Source: JBFLYZ01 sp040756415 (GTDB lineage Bacteria; Bacteroidota; Bacteroidia; JADZBD01). From it: a DNA stretch of 64,000 nucleotides. Position numbers and translations under genes: made by a program. The notes beneath the pieces are model-generated. The model saw nothing but the letters and a program-made list of their open reading frames with translations. It had not been told where the DNA came from and made no database searches. The stretch is from the NCBI GenBank assembly GCA_040756415.1, contig JBFLYZ010000009.1, forward strand, positions 15,680 through 79,679, read 5' to 3'. Positions 33,067 through 41,814 of this stretch are shown here, piece by piece. The stretch's first letter is position 1, and the number at the start of each line of letters is the position of its first letter.

Positions 33067-34479
33067 TCAGCGCACCAGTATGCGCGGCTCCATCATGTCG
33101 AGAATGGCGTATTTCACGCCTTCCCTTCCTTGCCCCGAATCCTTTACGCCCCCGTAGGGCATGTGGTCGACCCTGAAGGTAGGAACATCGTTGACAATGA
33201 TCCCTCCGGCCTCTATATGATCATGCGCATACATGACCTCCCGCTGGTCGTTGGTAAACACTCCGGCCTGCAGGCCAAATGCCGAGTCGTTGAGCAGGTC
33301 GACCGCCTGGCCGAATGAGCCGTATTTCTCCACGGTTACCACCGGGCCGAAGACCTCCTCGGAACAAACCTTCATGCGCGATGTTGTGCCGGTAAGCACG
33401 GTGGGCTCATAGAACGTGCCATCCCGCCTACCTCCGCACAGCACTTTTGCTCCCTGGCTTACCGCCTCATTTACCCAGGCCTCCACGCGCCTGGCGTTCT
33501 CTTCATCTATCATTACCGACACATCGGTTTCTTTATCCTCCGGGTTACCCTGCCTGAGCTGCTTAACGCCCTTGACAAAGCGCTGCACGAATTCTTCCCA
33601 GATGCCTTCCTGCACAAAAAACCGCTGGGCATGTATGCAGATCTGGCCGCTATACGCAAAGCCTCCTATAAGCGATCTCTCCACGGCATGGCCCGGATCA
33701 CACGATGGCGTAATGATAACGCCCGCGTTGCCGCCCAGTTCGAGCACTACTTTTTTCTTGCCGGCATTCTTCTTCATTTCCCATCCCACTGCGGGCGAAC
33801 CGGTGAATGAAAGCAGCCTGAAGCGTTCGTCCGTTACCAACTGATTGCCGCTGGCCCGCTCCATGGGAATAACGGACACAGCGCCCCGGGGCAATGCCGT
33901 TTCATCCAGGATCCTGGCCAGCTCAAGAGTAGAAAGGGGCGTAGCGGATGCCGGCTTCAATATAACAGGGCAGCCGGCCGCAATGGCCGGTGCTATCTTA
34001 TGCACGGCCAGGTTCATGGGAAAATTGAACGGGGCTATGCCGGCAACCAGGCCAATGGGAAAGTGCTTTACCAGTCCCTCTTTCCCATCCGCTCCCTGGG
34101 TCCAGTCGAGCGAAAGGTATTCCTTAGGCAGGCGTTTGCTTTCCTCAGCAGCCACAAGAAAGGTTTGCGCGGCCCGGTCGATCTCGGCAAGGGCATACCG
34201 CATGGGCTTGCCGCTTTCACGGCAAAGAACCAGCGCAAGTCCCTCACGGTTCTTCTTTATCTCGTCCGATACCTGCCGCAGGATGTCAAATTTTTTCCAG
34301 GACGGCAATGCGCTCATTTCATCCCGTACCGCCAGGGCCGCCTTAATGGACAACTCCAGTTCGCGCTGCCCGCCCCTGAAGGTTCGGGCAAAAACCTCGC
34401 CTGTATAAGGGTTTCTCACATCCAGCCGGGAAGAGGTCTCTATGAATTTACCTCCCGCGTATATTTTATAGCTGTTCAT
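33067..34479 (-). CDS. NAD(P)-dependent aldehyde dehydrogenase
   Basis: 470 residues, normal for the ALDH superfamily. Active-site residues are present: Asn152 in APFNFPMN, Lys175 in ILKPAS, Glu247 in VLELGGN and the nucleophile Cys281 in YSGQICIHAQR. FTGSPAVGWEM binds the cofactor. It oxidises an aldehyde to the acid in the cytoplasm. The set of motifs resembles the glyceraldehyde-3-phosphate (non-phosphorylating)/lactaldehyde/phosphonoacetaldehyde dehydrogenase branch, but the substrate is open. Its ATG overlaps the stop of the small metal-binding protein gene upstream (ATGA), making a two-gene operon. Confidence 0.94.
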   Translation of the reverse strand: MNSYKIYAGGKFIETSSRLDVRNPYTGEVFARTFRGGQRELELSIKAALAVRDEMSALPSWKKFDILRQVSDEIKKNREGLALVLCRESGKPMRYALAEIDRAAQTFLVAAEESKRLPKEYLSLDWTQGADGKEGLVKHFPIGLVAGIAPFNFPMNLAVHKIAPAIAAGCPVILKPASATPLSTLELARILDETALPRGAVSVIPMERASGNQLVTDERFRLLSFTGSPAVGWEMKKNAGKKKVVLELGGNAGVIITPSCDPGHAVERSLIGGFAYSGQICIHAQRFFVQEGIWEEFVQRFVKGVKQLRQGNPEDKETDVSVMIDEENARRVEAWVNEAVSQGAKVLCGGRRDGTFYEPTVLTGTTSRMKVCSEEVFGPVVTVEKYGSFGQAVDLLNDSAFGLQAGVFTNDQREVMYAHDHIEAGGIIVNDVPTFRVDHMPYGGVKDSGQGREGVKYAILDMMEPRILVR

Positions 34480-34694
34480 TCGCTGGCCTGGTAAATGCCG
34501 GTCCGGTTCACCGCATCGATGATCTGCCGAAGATCGGTCTGAGCATCATCATAGGTAACCTCGGCCGATCCGCCCTGCAGGTCGACCTCGGCATGCTGCA
34601 CGCCTTTGACCTCCCTGAGCGCGATCAGAACGGAGCGCTTGCAGCCATCGCAGCTCATGCCTTTTACCCTGATCCGTTTTTTATGGATAGCCAT
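34476..34694 (-). CDS. Heavy-metal-associated (HMA) domain protein, CopZ-like
   Basis: 72 residues from the ATG at 34694; the longer frame upstream of it has no support. The ferredoxin-like HMA fold is complete. VKGMSCDGCKRSV carries the metal-binding Cys15 and Cys18 (CxxC), VKGVQHAEVDLQGGSAEVTYD covers strands 2 and 3, and DLRQIIDAVNRTGIY is the last helix. Such proteins bind Cu(I) or similar metals and pass them to P-type ATPases. No transporter gene is nearby; instead it is coupled to an aldehyde dehydrogenase by ATGA, which looks coincidental. Confidence 0.92.
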   Translation of the reverse strand: MAIHKKRIRVKGMSCDGCKRSVLIALREVKGVQHAEVDLQGGSAEVTYDDAQTDLRQIIDAVNRTGIYQASE

Positions 34695-34760
34695 CCCTGA
34701 TCGGATTACAAAGAGCAAATCTACTAATATTGCCAGTTATGCCCTATGCGTGATAAGTCC

Positions 34761-34768
34761 TATCTTTG
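34761..34768 (+). promoter_or_regulatory. -7 box directly before the YVTN lipoprotein start
   Basis: TATCTTTG matches TAnnTTTG exactly. It ends only 5 bases before the ATG at 34774, so transcription should start at or next to the start codon. This supports that ATG over in-frame codons further upstream. Confidence 0.6.
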
Positions 34769-34773
34769 TTATA

Positions 34774-36258
34774 ATGCGATCAGGGAAAATAGTTCTTCTT
34801 TTTCTCGTTTCATGCGGTTTGCTTTCGGTATTTATACCCGGCTGCAGCAAGGATGATCCCGCTATCGATCTTGCTGCCGGTGGCTTTCCCAACGATGTGG
34901 GCAGGATCATACAAACGAAATGCGCTACGCAAGGATGCCATAACAGCGTGAGCAAGGATGCCGCAGGGGGATTGGACCTCTCTACCTGGGACAAGCTTTT
35001 TGAAGGCGGGAGCGGTGGGGCCTGCGTTATACCGTACCGGCCGGATTTCAGCACGCTTTGCTATTACATCAACACCTATCCCGATCTGGGGCCCGCGCTG
35101 GTTCCCACCATGCCCTATAACGCTGCCCCGCTTTCCCGAACTGAAGTGGAAACGGTCAGGAACTGGATCGCTTCCGGGGCGCCTGACCGATACGGGAAGG
35201 TGAAATTTGCCGACAACCCCAACCGTAAAAAGATCTACGTGACCAACCAGGGCTGCGATGAGGTGGCGGTGATCGATGCGCAGACCAAACTGGTGATGCG
35301 TTATATCCACGTGGGCAATTCATCCTCTGCCGAATCACCTCACATGGTCAAGGTAGCACCGGATAATCAGCACTGGTATGTAATTTCACTGGCCAGCAGC
35401 AGCATACAGAAATACCGCTGTTCTGACGATTCGTATGTAGGCGAGATCAATATCGGCCTGCCTATGGCCGGGTGGAACACTTTCACTATTTCAGCCAATT
35501 CGCGTTACGCCTATATTTCAGACTGGACCGTTGGCCCGGGCCAGATCAAATGCGTTGACCTGCTTAACATGAGCGTTGTGGCCACCTATAGCGGTGTATT
35601 CGATTACCCGCACGGAACCGCCCTGGCGGGCAATAAGCTGCTGAACGGGCATACCGAAGGAAATTTCATTTACAGCGTGGATGTCACGAATCCGGCCAGC
35701 CCAGGCTTCAACGGCAATATTGCGCTTGACGGAGGCACCCCGGGGCCCATTCCCAACCTGGGTATTCACGATATTCTCCTGTCGCCTAACGGACAGAAAT
35801 ACTTCGTGACCTGTTCCAGAACAAATGAGGTGCGAATCATGCAGACCTCGAACGATAGCCTGCTGGCCGTTATTCCCACGGGCGGCTATCCCCTCGAGAT
35901 GGCCGTATCGACCGTACTGCCTTATTGCTTCGTAACCTGCGAGGAGGATACGGTATTGTTCCCCGGTCCCGGCAAAAAAGGCTGCGTCACCGTATTTAAT
36001 TACCAAAACAATCAGTTCGTAATGAATATAGATGCCGGCACCTATCAGCCGCACGGCATCGCGGTTGACGACACCTATGGCTTTGTATATGTGGCCAGCC
36101 GCAACCTGAATGCCAATGGCCCTGCCCCGCACCACTCCTCCAGTTGCGCGGGCCGGAACGGTTTCGTGACCATCATCGATCTGTCTACCATGCAAAAGCT
36201 GGCCGGATACAAGACAGAACTGGCCGTAGACCCCTACTCTATCGCTATCCGATATTGA
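34774..36258 (+). CDS. YVTN beta-propeller lipoprotein with a cytochrome-like CX4CH motif
   Basis: 494 residues. A lipoprotein signal ends IPGC (Cys24) followed by SKDD, an acidic run like Bacteroidota surface-export signals. Next is IIQTKCATQGCHNS with Cys50, Cys55 and His56: CX4CH instead of the usual heme c motif CXXCH, within a segment that looks like a short cytochrome c domain (DLSTWDKLFEGG). From about 150 come YVTN propeller blades (KKIYVTNQGCDEVAVIDAQT, PLEMAVSTVLPYCFVTCEED, IDAGTYQPHGIAVDDTYGFV). It is probably an outer-surface protein. Whether heme binds is uncertain. Confidence 0.88.
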   Translation: MRSGKIVLLFLVSCGLLSVFIPGCSKDDPAIDLAAGGFPNDVGRIIQTKCATQGCHNSVSKDAAGGLDLSTWDKLFEGGSGGACVIPYRPDFSTLCYYINTYPDLGPALVPTMPYNAAPLSRTEVETVRNWIASGAPDRYGKVKFADNPNRKKIYVTNQGCDEVAVIDAQTKLVMRYIHVGNSSSAESPHMVKVAPDNQHWYVISLASSSIQKYRCSDDSYVGEINIGLPMAGWNTFTISANSRYAYISDWTVGPGQIKCVDLLNMSVVATYSGVFDYPHGTALAGNKLLNGHTEGNFIYSVDVTNPASPGFNGNIALDGGTPGPIPNLGIHDILLSPNGQKYFVTCSRTNEVRIMQTSNDSLLAVIPTGGYPLEMAVSTVLPYCFVTCEEDTVLFPGPGKKGCVTVFNYQNNQFVMNIDAGTYQPHGIAVDDTYGFVYVASRNLNANGPAPHHSSSCAGRNGFVTIIDLSTMQKLAGYKTELAVDPYSIAIRY

Positions 36259-36261
36259 TCC

Positions 36262-36269
36262 TATCTTTG
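36262..36269 (+). promoter_or_regulatory. -7 box for the EamA transporter gene
   Basis: TATCTTTG is an exact TAnnTTTG, starting 4 bases after the previous stop codon, with the ATG at 36320 about 50 bases downstream. Confidence 0.5.
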
Positions 36270-36319
36270 CCTGCCCCGGGCCGGCAAAATGATCAACCCG
36301 TTCGGGCACCTGGGTGGCG

Positions 36320-37189
36320 ATGAACAGCAATCCCTTCAACTGGAGCATACTTATTTGCCTGGCGGTGGTCTGGGGCAGCTCTTTCATACTCATGAAACGC
36401 GGGCTGGAAGCCTTTAGCCCCGAGCAGGTGGCGGCTTACCGCATTTTCATCGCATTCGTTTTCATGCTGCCCTTTACCTTTTTTCACCTTCGCAAAGACC
36501 TGCACCGCCACTGGAAAGGTCTTTTGGGCATCGGCCTGTTCGGTAATTTTATTCCCGCCTTTTTGTTCACGAAGGCGGAAACGGGCATCAGCAGCGCGCT
36601 CACCGGCATGCTCAATTCGCTCACGCCACTTTTCACTTTGCTGCTTGGCGTTCTTTTTTTCGGGAACAAGGCAAAAGCGGTACACGTGATCGGGATAGGC
36701 CTGGGCCTGGCGGGGGCGGTTGCCCTGCTTTACCTGGGACAGGAAAGCGACTTTGCGAACAACCTCAGCTTCGGGATCTACGTGGTGATAGCAACCCTGT
36801 GCTATGGTTTGAGCGTTAATATCATCCGAAAAACCATGACCGATGTAACGCCTGTCACTGCCGCTGTATGGTCAATGTGCATGATCGGCCCGCTGGCAGG
36901 CGCCTATCTCTTCTCCACTGATTTCATCCACATACTCTACAGCCATCCCAAAGGCTGGTCCAGCCTTTTGTATACCAGCATACTGGGCATTTTCGGCACA
37001 GCCCTTTCGGTCATGATCTTCAATATACTGGTACGCAATACCACCACTCTTTTCGCCTCATCGGTCACCTACCTGATACCCATAGTGGCCATGTTGTGGG
37101 GGATAGCTGACGGGGAAGAGGTGCTCTGGCTCCATTTCGCCTGTATCGCACTGATCCTCACCGGCATATATCTTGTCACGCGGAAATAA
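36320..37189 (+). CDS. EamA/DMT family permease
   Basis: 289 residues from the ATG at 36320 (a GTG two codons upstream is the alternative). Ten hydrophobic helices in two EamA repeats: WSILICLAVVWGSSFILMKRG opens the first and the typical VWGSSF signature is present; the second begins near 145 with FGIYVVIATLCYGLSVNIIR. Members export amino acids, nucleosides or other small metabolites, or import them; the substrate cannot be inferred. A -7 box lies before it and it appears monocistronic. The next gene, rplU, has its own promoter. Confidence 0.92.
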   Translation: MNSNPFNWSILICLAVVWGSSFILMKRGLEAFSPEQVAAYRIFIAFVFMLPFTFFHLRKDLHRHWKGLLGIGLFGNFIPAFLFTKAETGISSALTGMLNSLTPLFTLLLGVLFFGNKAKAVHVIGIGLGLAGAVALLYLGQESDFANNLSFGIYVVIATLCYGLSVNIIRKTMTDVTPVTAAVWSMCMIGPLAGAYLFSTDFIHILYSHPKGWSSLLYTSILGIFGTALSVMIFNILVRNTTTLFASSVTYLIPIVAMLWGIADGEEVLWLHFACIALILTGIYLVTRK

Positions 37190-37195
37190 AATCTT

Positions 37196-37226
37196 TTTGT
37201 CATATAAATTTCTTTTGCTAATTTCG
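37196..37226 (+). promoter_or_regulatory. Promoter of the rplU-rpmA operon
   Basis: The -33 element TTTG is at 37196-37199. The -7 element TAATTTCG (one mismatch to TAnnTTTG) is at 37219-37226, 19 bases apart, which is the Bacteroidota spacing. The start would fall near 37232, about 45 bases before the rplU ATG. Confidence 0.6.
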
Positions 37227-37230
37227 CATC

Positions 37231-37247
37231 CCCCAAATGGTTTGGGG
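37231..37247 (+). promoter_or_regulatory. Hairpin at the 5' end of the rplU leader
   Basis: CCCCAAA (37231-37237) and TTTGGGG (37241-37247) form a perfect 7-base stem with a 3-base loop. It starts at the predicted transcription start of the rplU mRNA. No T-run follows, so it is not a terminator. It may stabilise the mRNA or bind a ribosomal protein. Confidence 0.5.
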
Positions 37248-37276
37248 TTAATCATTATTAAAACCCTTTTTTAAAA

Positions 37277-37786
37277 ATGTACGCAATTGTAGAAATAGCC
37301 GGGCAGCAGTTCAAAGTTCAGAAGAACCAAAGAGTGTATGTACACCGCCTCGAAGCTAACGAAGGGTCTCAAGTAGAGTTTGACAAAGTGTTGTTACTTG
37401 AAAAAGACGGAAAAGTACAGGTTGGCACGCCTGTGGTTGATGGCGCTAAGGTAGCCGCAACCGTTCTGAACCACCTGAAAGGTGATAAAGTGCTTGTGTT
37501 CAAGAAGAAGCGCAGGAAAGGATACAAAGTGATGAACGGGCACCGCCAGTTCCTTACCCAGATCCTGATCCAGGGCGTGCTCGGAAAAGGCGAAACGCTC
37601 AAGAAATCGGACCTGATCGAAGTGAAAAAGCCGGTAACCAAGAAAGAGGAGATCGTTGAGACCGAAACCGCTGAAGAGGATGTGAAGGAGGTTAAAAAAG
37701 CTCCGGCTAAAAAGGCGGCAGCAAAGAAATCGGCTTCGGCCAGGAAGGCTCCTGCCAAGAAATCAGCCAAGAAAAAGAAAGATTGA
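37277..37786 (+). CDS. rplU: 50S ribosomal protein L21 with Lys/Ala-rich tail
   Basis: 169 residues. Residues 1-103 are a normal L21 (MYAIVEIAGQQFKVQKNQRV, GDKVLVFKKKRRKGYKVMNG with the signature HRQFLTQILI). The remaining 65 residues are a Lys/Ala/Glu-rich tail (KKAPAKKAAAKKSASARKAP) that is usual in Bacteroidota L21 and absent in most other phyla. It binds 23S rRNA in the large subunit. rpmA follows at 19 bases, the conserved L21-L27 order. A promoter at 37196-37226 and a hairpin leader lie before it. Confidence 0.98.
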   Translation: MYAIVEIAGQQFKVQKNQRVYVHRLEANEGSQVEFDKVLLLEKDGKVQVGTPVVDGAKVAATVLNHLKGDKVLVFKKKRRKGYKVMNGHRQFLTQILIQGVLGKGETLKKSDLIEVKKPVTKKEEIVETETAEEDVKEVKKAPAKKAAAKKSASARKAPAKKSAKKKKD

Positions 37787-37805
37787 ATTTTAAAAATCCA
37801 GTAAC

Positions 37806-38063
37806 ATGGCACATAAGAAAGGCGAAGGTAAAGTAAAGAACGGCCGCGAATCGGAAAGCAAACGATTGGGCATTAAGATCTTTGGCGGTCAGCACGCCAT
37901 TGCGGGCAACATCATCGTGCGCCAGCGCGGCACTACGCACCGTCCGGGCGACAACGTGGGCATGGGCAAGGACCATACCCTTTTCGCGCTGATCGATGGC
38001 ACCGTTGTCTTCAGAAAGAAAAGAGATAACAAGTCATACGTTTCGGTAGTACCTGCTGCTTAA
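37806..38063 (+). CDS. rpmA: 50S ribosomal protein L27
   Basis: 85 residues, standard for L27, a large-subunit protein whose N-terminal arm reaches the peptidyl-transferase centre. MAHKKGEGKVKNGRESESKR starts directly with the processed-type arm, so there is no cleavable N-terminal extension as in Firmicutes. IIVRQRGTTHRPGDNVGMGK is the family signature. It is second in the rplU operon, which ends at a terminator 38090-38129. Confidence 0.98.
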   Translation: MAHKKGEGKVKNGRESESKRLGIKIFGGQHAIAGNIIVRQRGTTHRPGDNVGMGKDHTLFALIDGTVVFRKKRDNKSYVSVVPAA

Positions 38064-38089
38064 GCGGAACCACCGGATATCCATTCCCG

Positions 38090-38129
38090 TCTCCTGGTTT
38101 ACGCTGTAGATCAGGAGATTTTTATTTTT
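38090..38129 (+). terminator. Rho-independent terminator after rpmA
   Basis: TCTCCTG (38090-38096) and CAGGAGA (38112-38118) form a 7-base stem with a 15-base loop, followed at once by TTTTTATTTTT. It ends the rplU-rpmA transcript, just before the serS promoter. Confidence 0.8.
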
Positions 38130-38136
38130 AAATGGT

Positions 38137-38144
38137 TAAATTTG
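38137..38144 (+). promoter_or_regulatory. serS: -7 box directly before serS
   Basis: TAAATTTG is an exact TAnnTTTG, ending 10 bases before the serS ATG at 38155. The transcript would have a leader of only a few bases. No TTTG was found at -33. Confidence 0.58.
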
Positions 38145-38154
38145 TTCGTGACCT

Positions 38155-39426
38155 ATGCTTCAGCTAAGCTACATACGTGAAAACAAAGAAGACGTGATCG
38201 CGCGCCTGGCCGTTAAGCATTTCGATGCAAAAGATACGGTTGAAAAGATACTGGCTGTTGATGCCGAGCGCAGAAAGCTCCAGGCCGAGCTCGACAGCCT
38301 GAACGCGGAAGCTAACACGCTGGCCAGGCAGATCGGGGAACTGATGAAAGGCGGCAAAAAGGCGGAGGCTGACGAGATCAAGAACCAAAGTGCCGCGCTG
38401 AAAGAAAGCATTAGAAAACTGGAAGAGGCCCTTCGCAAAAAAGAAGAGGAGCAGGACCTGGTGCTGGTGCTTCTGCCGAACCTTCCCAGCCCTAAAGTGC
38501 CAAAGGGCAAAACACCCGGAGAGAACGAAAACATACATCAGGAAGGCGAACTGCCCAGGCTTCCCGCTGGCGCCCAACCTCACTGGGAACTTGCCGCCAA
38601 ATACAACATTATCGATTTTGAATTGGGCGTGAAGCTAACCGGGGCGGGCTTCCCGGTATACAAAGGCAAGGGAGCCCGGCTGCAGCGCGCCCTGATCAAT
38701 TTTTTCCTCGACAGGGCCACGGCTGCGGGATTCCTCGAAGTACAGCCTCCCATCCTGGTCAACAGGGATTCGGGCTTCGGAACCGGGCAGTTGCCCGATA
38801 AGGACGGACAGATGTATTACGTGAATGCAGACGATCTTTACCTTATTCCCACGGCCGAAGTACCCATCACCAATATATACCGCGATGTGATCCTCAAAGC
38901 CGATGAGCTGCCTATTAAGAACTGCGGTTACACGCCCTGTTTCCGCAGGGAGGCGGGCAGCTACGGAAAGGATGTACGCGGGCTGAACCGGCTTCACCAG
39001 TTCGACAAGGTGGAGATCGTGCAGATCGCGCATCCTGAACGCTCGTACGAGGTACTGGAGCAGATGAAGGATTATGTTGCCGGGCTGGTACGCGAGCTGG
39101 AGCTGCCTTTCCGCATCATGAAGCTGTGCGGGGGCGATATGAGCTTTGCTTCGGCCCTTACCTACGATTTCGAAGTATATTCCGCAGCGCAGGAGAAATG
39201 GCTGGAGGTCAGCTCGGTCTCGAACTTTGAGAGTTTCCAGAGCAATCGCCTCAAGTTGCGCTTCCGCGAAGGAAACAGCAAGCCGCAGTTGGCCCATACG
39301 CTCAACGGCAGCGCCATGGCCCTGCCCCGCATCGTTGCCGCCCTGCTGGAAAACAACCAGGACGTGAAAGGCATACGCATCCCTTCCGCGCTTGTTCCTT
39401 ATACCGGTTTTGAGTGGCTCAATTAA
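38155..39426 (+). CDS. serS: Serine--tRNA ligase
   Basis: 423 residues, typical for class II SerRS, which charges tRNA-Ser. The N-terminal tRNA-binding coiled coil spans about 25-110 (AERRKLQAELDSLNAEANTL, EALRKKEEEQDLVLVLLPNL). Motif 2 is TPCFRREAGSYGKDVRGL near 260 and motif 3 is NGSAMALPRIVAALLENNQ near 380. PTAEVPITN is the conserved substrate-binding turn. It has its own promoter and is followed at one base by a lipoprotein gene, so some readthrough is likely. Confidence 0.98.
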   Translation: MLQLSYIRENKEDVIARLAVKHFDAKDTVEKILAVDAERRKLQAELDSLNAEANTLARQIGELMKGGKKAEADEIKNQSAALKESIRKLEEALRKKEEEQDLVLVLLPNLPSPKVPKGKTPGENENIHQEGELPRLPAGAQPHWELAAKYNIIDFELGVKLTGAGFPVYKGKGARLQRALINFFLDRATAAGFLEVQPPILVNRDSGFGTGQLPDKDGQMYYVNADDLYLIPTAEVPITNIYRDVILKADELPIKNCGYTPCFRREAGSYGKDVRGLNRLHQFDKVEIVQIAHPERSYEVLEQMKDYVAGLVRELELPFRIMKLCGGDMSFASALTYDFEVYSAAQEKWLEVSSVSNFESFQSNRLKLRFREGNSKPQLAHTLNGSAMALPRIVAALLENNQDVKGIRIPSALVPYTGFEWLN

Positions 39427-39427
39427 T

Positions 39428-39997
39428 ATGGATCGTTTTTTCGTCCGTTTTCTTCTGACGGGAGCCTTGCTTTCCCTGCTCGTCTCGTGCAAAGACCCTG
39501 GCAGGTATAAGCACGAGCTGCAGGTGCTCGACACGCTGAGCGCTCAATTGAATGCCTTGCACCAGCTTATACGTCAAAACGATTCTGCATCCAACAGGTC
39601 CAGGATAAGAAGCTGCGAAGAGCGGATGGCCGCAGCGGACCTCCTTTTGCCTGATACCATCTATGATGCCGGGCTGGCAGGTTTATTGATGGCCTATGCC
39701 GATGCGTGCCGGCTGCTGCGGCTTTGCGCGGATACCCTGGCCGACTACAGCAGGTCATTATCCGAAAGCCGGGGGCGCATAGCCGGCCTGCAGAACGACC
39801 TGAAAAAAGACATTGCCGATGAAAAAAAAGCGAAAGAATATGTGCTGCAGGAAAAACAAATCGCTGAAAATATCGTAAATTCACTCAAGGTATTGCTGTC
39901 AACCCGCGAAGAGAGCATGAGAAAGTTCGATTCGCTCGACCCCCTGGTGGTCCGCGAAAGCGCCAGGCTCGACTCCATTGCGTCAATGAAGAAATGA
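39428..39997 (+). CDS. Coiled-coil lipoprotein of unknown function
   Basis: 189 residues from the ATG at 39428, one base after the serS stop. A lipoprotein signal (FLLTGALLSLLVSC, Cys about 20) is followed by a helical body: a heptad-rich region at about 110-160 (LQNDLKKDIADEKKAKEYVL) suggests a coiled coil. The ATGA overlap with the large TPR protein downstream indicates they are made together and may interact in the cell envelope. I do not recognise the family. Confidence 0.82.
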   Translation: MDRFFVRFLLTGALLSLLVSCKDPGRYKHELQVLDTLSAQLNALHQLIRQNDSASNRSRIRSCEERMAAADLLLPDTIYDAGLAGLLMAYADACRLLRLCADTLADYSRSLSESRGRIAGLQNDLKKDIADEKKAKEYVLQEKQIAENIVNSLKVLLSTREESMRKFDSLDPLVVRESARLDSIASMKK

Positions 39998-41814
39998 AGA
40001 AGTTGAATAATATACTGGTCCTCGTTTTCCTGCTGCTGCAGGCCGCACCGGCCTTTGCGCAAACTACCGATGAGCAACTGGCCGCCCAGTATTACCAGAA
40101 TAAAGAATACGACAAGGCGGTGATCTATTACGAAAAGCTTTTTAATAAGAAGCCGATACCGCTTTATTACAACTATTACCTGAACTGCCTGCTCGAGCTG
40201 AAGGATTACAAAACGGCTGAAAAAGTGGTAAAGAAGCAGATCAAAAAAAACGAGAAAGCGCTCAATTTCCTGGTCGACCTGGGCTTTGTATACGCTGCCT
40301 CTGGCGATGAGGGCAAGGCCAAGGACCAGTACAGCCTGGCGCTCAAGGAGCTTACGGAGCAGCAGCAGGTATTCGAGCTGGCCAAAGCCTTTGTCGCCAT
40401 AAAAGAGTACGATTACGCCATCGAAGCGTACGAAAAGGGGCGCAAATTGTCAAAGGGAAGCTATCCTTATAATTTCGAGATCGCCTCGGTGTACGAGCTG
40501 AAAGGCGACCTGGAAAAGGCCGTGGCCGAGTACCTGGACGTATTGCTGATGAGCGATAATTACCTCGAGAGCGTGCAGAACGCGCTACAGCCCAGTTTCG
40601 GGGAGAACGCCAACCAGAAAAAGAACGATCTGATCAAGGCCGAGCTCATCAAGCGCATACAAAAGTACCAGGATAAGACCGTTTATTCAGAACTGCTCAT
40701 ATGGATGTTCATGCAGCAGCGGGATTTTGAATCGGCCTTCACACAGGCCAAGGCCCTTGACAAGCGGCTGAAGGAGGACGGCAAGCGCATCATGGACCTG
40801 GGCGCCATCTGCGCCTCCAACGATAAGCTGGATGTTGCGGTCAAGTGCTATGAATACGTGCTCAGCAAAGGCAAGGAAAATTATTATTACGTACAGGCCC
40901 GCATGGAATTGCTCAATGTCATGTACAGGAAGATCGTTACGCAGGGCAACTACCAGCCGGCCGAGCTTCTTGCCCTGGAGAATAACTACAAGGCCGCGCT
41001 CGAAGAGCTGGGAAAATACTCCGGCACCGTTATCATTATGAAGAACCTGGCTCACTTGCAGGCTTTCTACCTCAATAACCTTGACGGAGCTACAGCCCTG
41101 CTGGAAGAGGCCATTAACATGCCTGGCGTGAGCGAGGTCAACCAGGCCGACTGCAAGCTGGAGATGGCCGATATCCTTTTAATGACCGGGGATATCTGGG
41201 AAGCTTCGCTGCTTTACTCGCAGGTGGAGAAGGCCTTCAAGGACGACCCCATCGGTCATGAGGCCAAGTTCCGCAACGCGCGCCTATCGTATTATATTGG
41301 CGACTTTCAATGGGCGCTTTCGCAGCTTACCGTGCTCAAAGGAGCCACCACCAAGCTCATCGCTAACGATGCCATGGAGCTTTCGCTCATGATCAACGAT
41401 AACCTGGTTATGGATACCGTTGGCACGGCCCTGCGCATGTTCGCCCGCGCTCAACTGCTCTCTTTCCGCAACCAGGATTCGCTGGCCCTGGTTACGCTCG
41501 ACTCCATCAATAAGGAATTTCCATCGCACGCCCTGGCAGACGATATACTTTACCAGCGCTATAAGATCAAGATGCGGCAGGGCAAACCCGAAGAAGGTAT
41601 CGTTTTCCTGCATAAGATTGCTGATGATCACGGTGAAGACCTGCTGGGTGATGATGCGCTTTTCTACCTGGGCGAGATCTACGAGAACCGCCTCAATGAC
41701 CTGGAAAAGGCCAAGAAATATTACGAGGAACTGCTGCTCAAGCACCCTGACAGCCTGTATACCGTAGAGGCCCGCAAGCGCTACCGCAAGCTGCGTGGCG
41801 ATAATGTGAACTGA
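39994..41814 (+). CDS. Secreted TPR-repeat protein
   Basis: 606 residues with a signal peptide (NNILVLVFLLLQAAPAFAQ). The mature protein is built of TPR/Sel1-like helix pairs throughout (AQYYQNKEYDKAVIYYEKLF, FYLGEIYENRLNDLEKAKKY near the end, preceding a BamD-like KYYEELLLKHPDS). No enzymatic domain is seen. It is probably a periplasmic scaffold for envelope biogenesis. It is coupled to the lipoprotein before it (ATGA) and overlaps DUF4286 by one base. Confidence 0.88.
   Translation: MKKLNNILVLVFLLLQAAPAFAQTTDEQLAAQYYQNKEYDKAVIYYEKLFNKKPIPLYYNYYLNCLLELKDYKTAEKVVKKQIKKNEKALNFLVDLGFVYAASGDEGKAKDQYSLALKELTEQQQVFELAKAFVAIKEYDYAIEAYEKGRKLSKGSYPYNFEIASVYELKGDLEKAVAEYLDVLLMSDNYLESVQNALQPSFGENANQKKNDLIKAELIKRIQKYQDKTVYSELLIWMFMQQRDFESAFTQAKALDKRLKEDGKRIMDLGAICASNDKLDVAVKCYEYVLSKGKENYYYVQARMELLNVMYRKIVTQGNYQPAELLALENNYKAALEELGKYSGTVIIMKNLAHLQAFYLNNLDGATALLEEAINMPGVSEVNQADCKLEMADILLMTGDIWEASLLYSQVEKAFKDDPIGHEAKFRNARLSYYIGDFQWALSQLTVLKGATTKLIANDAMELSLMINDNLVMDTVGTALRMFARAQLLSFRNQDSLALVTLDSINKEFPSHALADDILYQRYKIKMRQGKPEEGIVFLHKIADDHGEDLLGDDALFYLGEIYENRLNDLEKAKKYYEELLLKHPDSLYTVEARKRYRKLRGDNVN

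Noticed and set aside
38090..38129. Hairpin before serS considered as a T-box or other riboswitch
   Set aside because: It has a stem followed by a T-run right after rpmA, and the serS promoter box lies downstream of it, so it belongs to the previous transcript.
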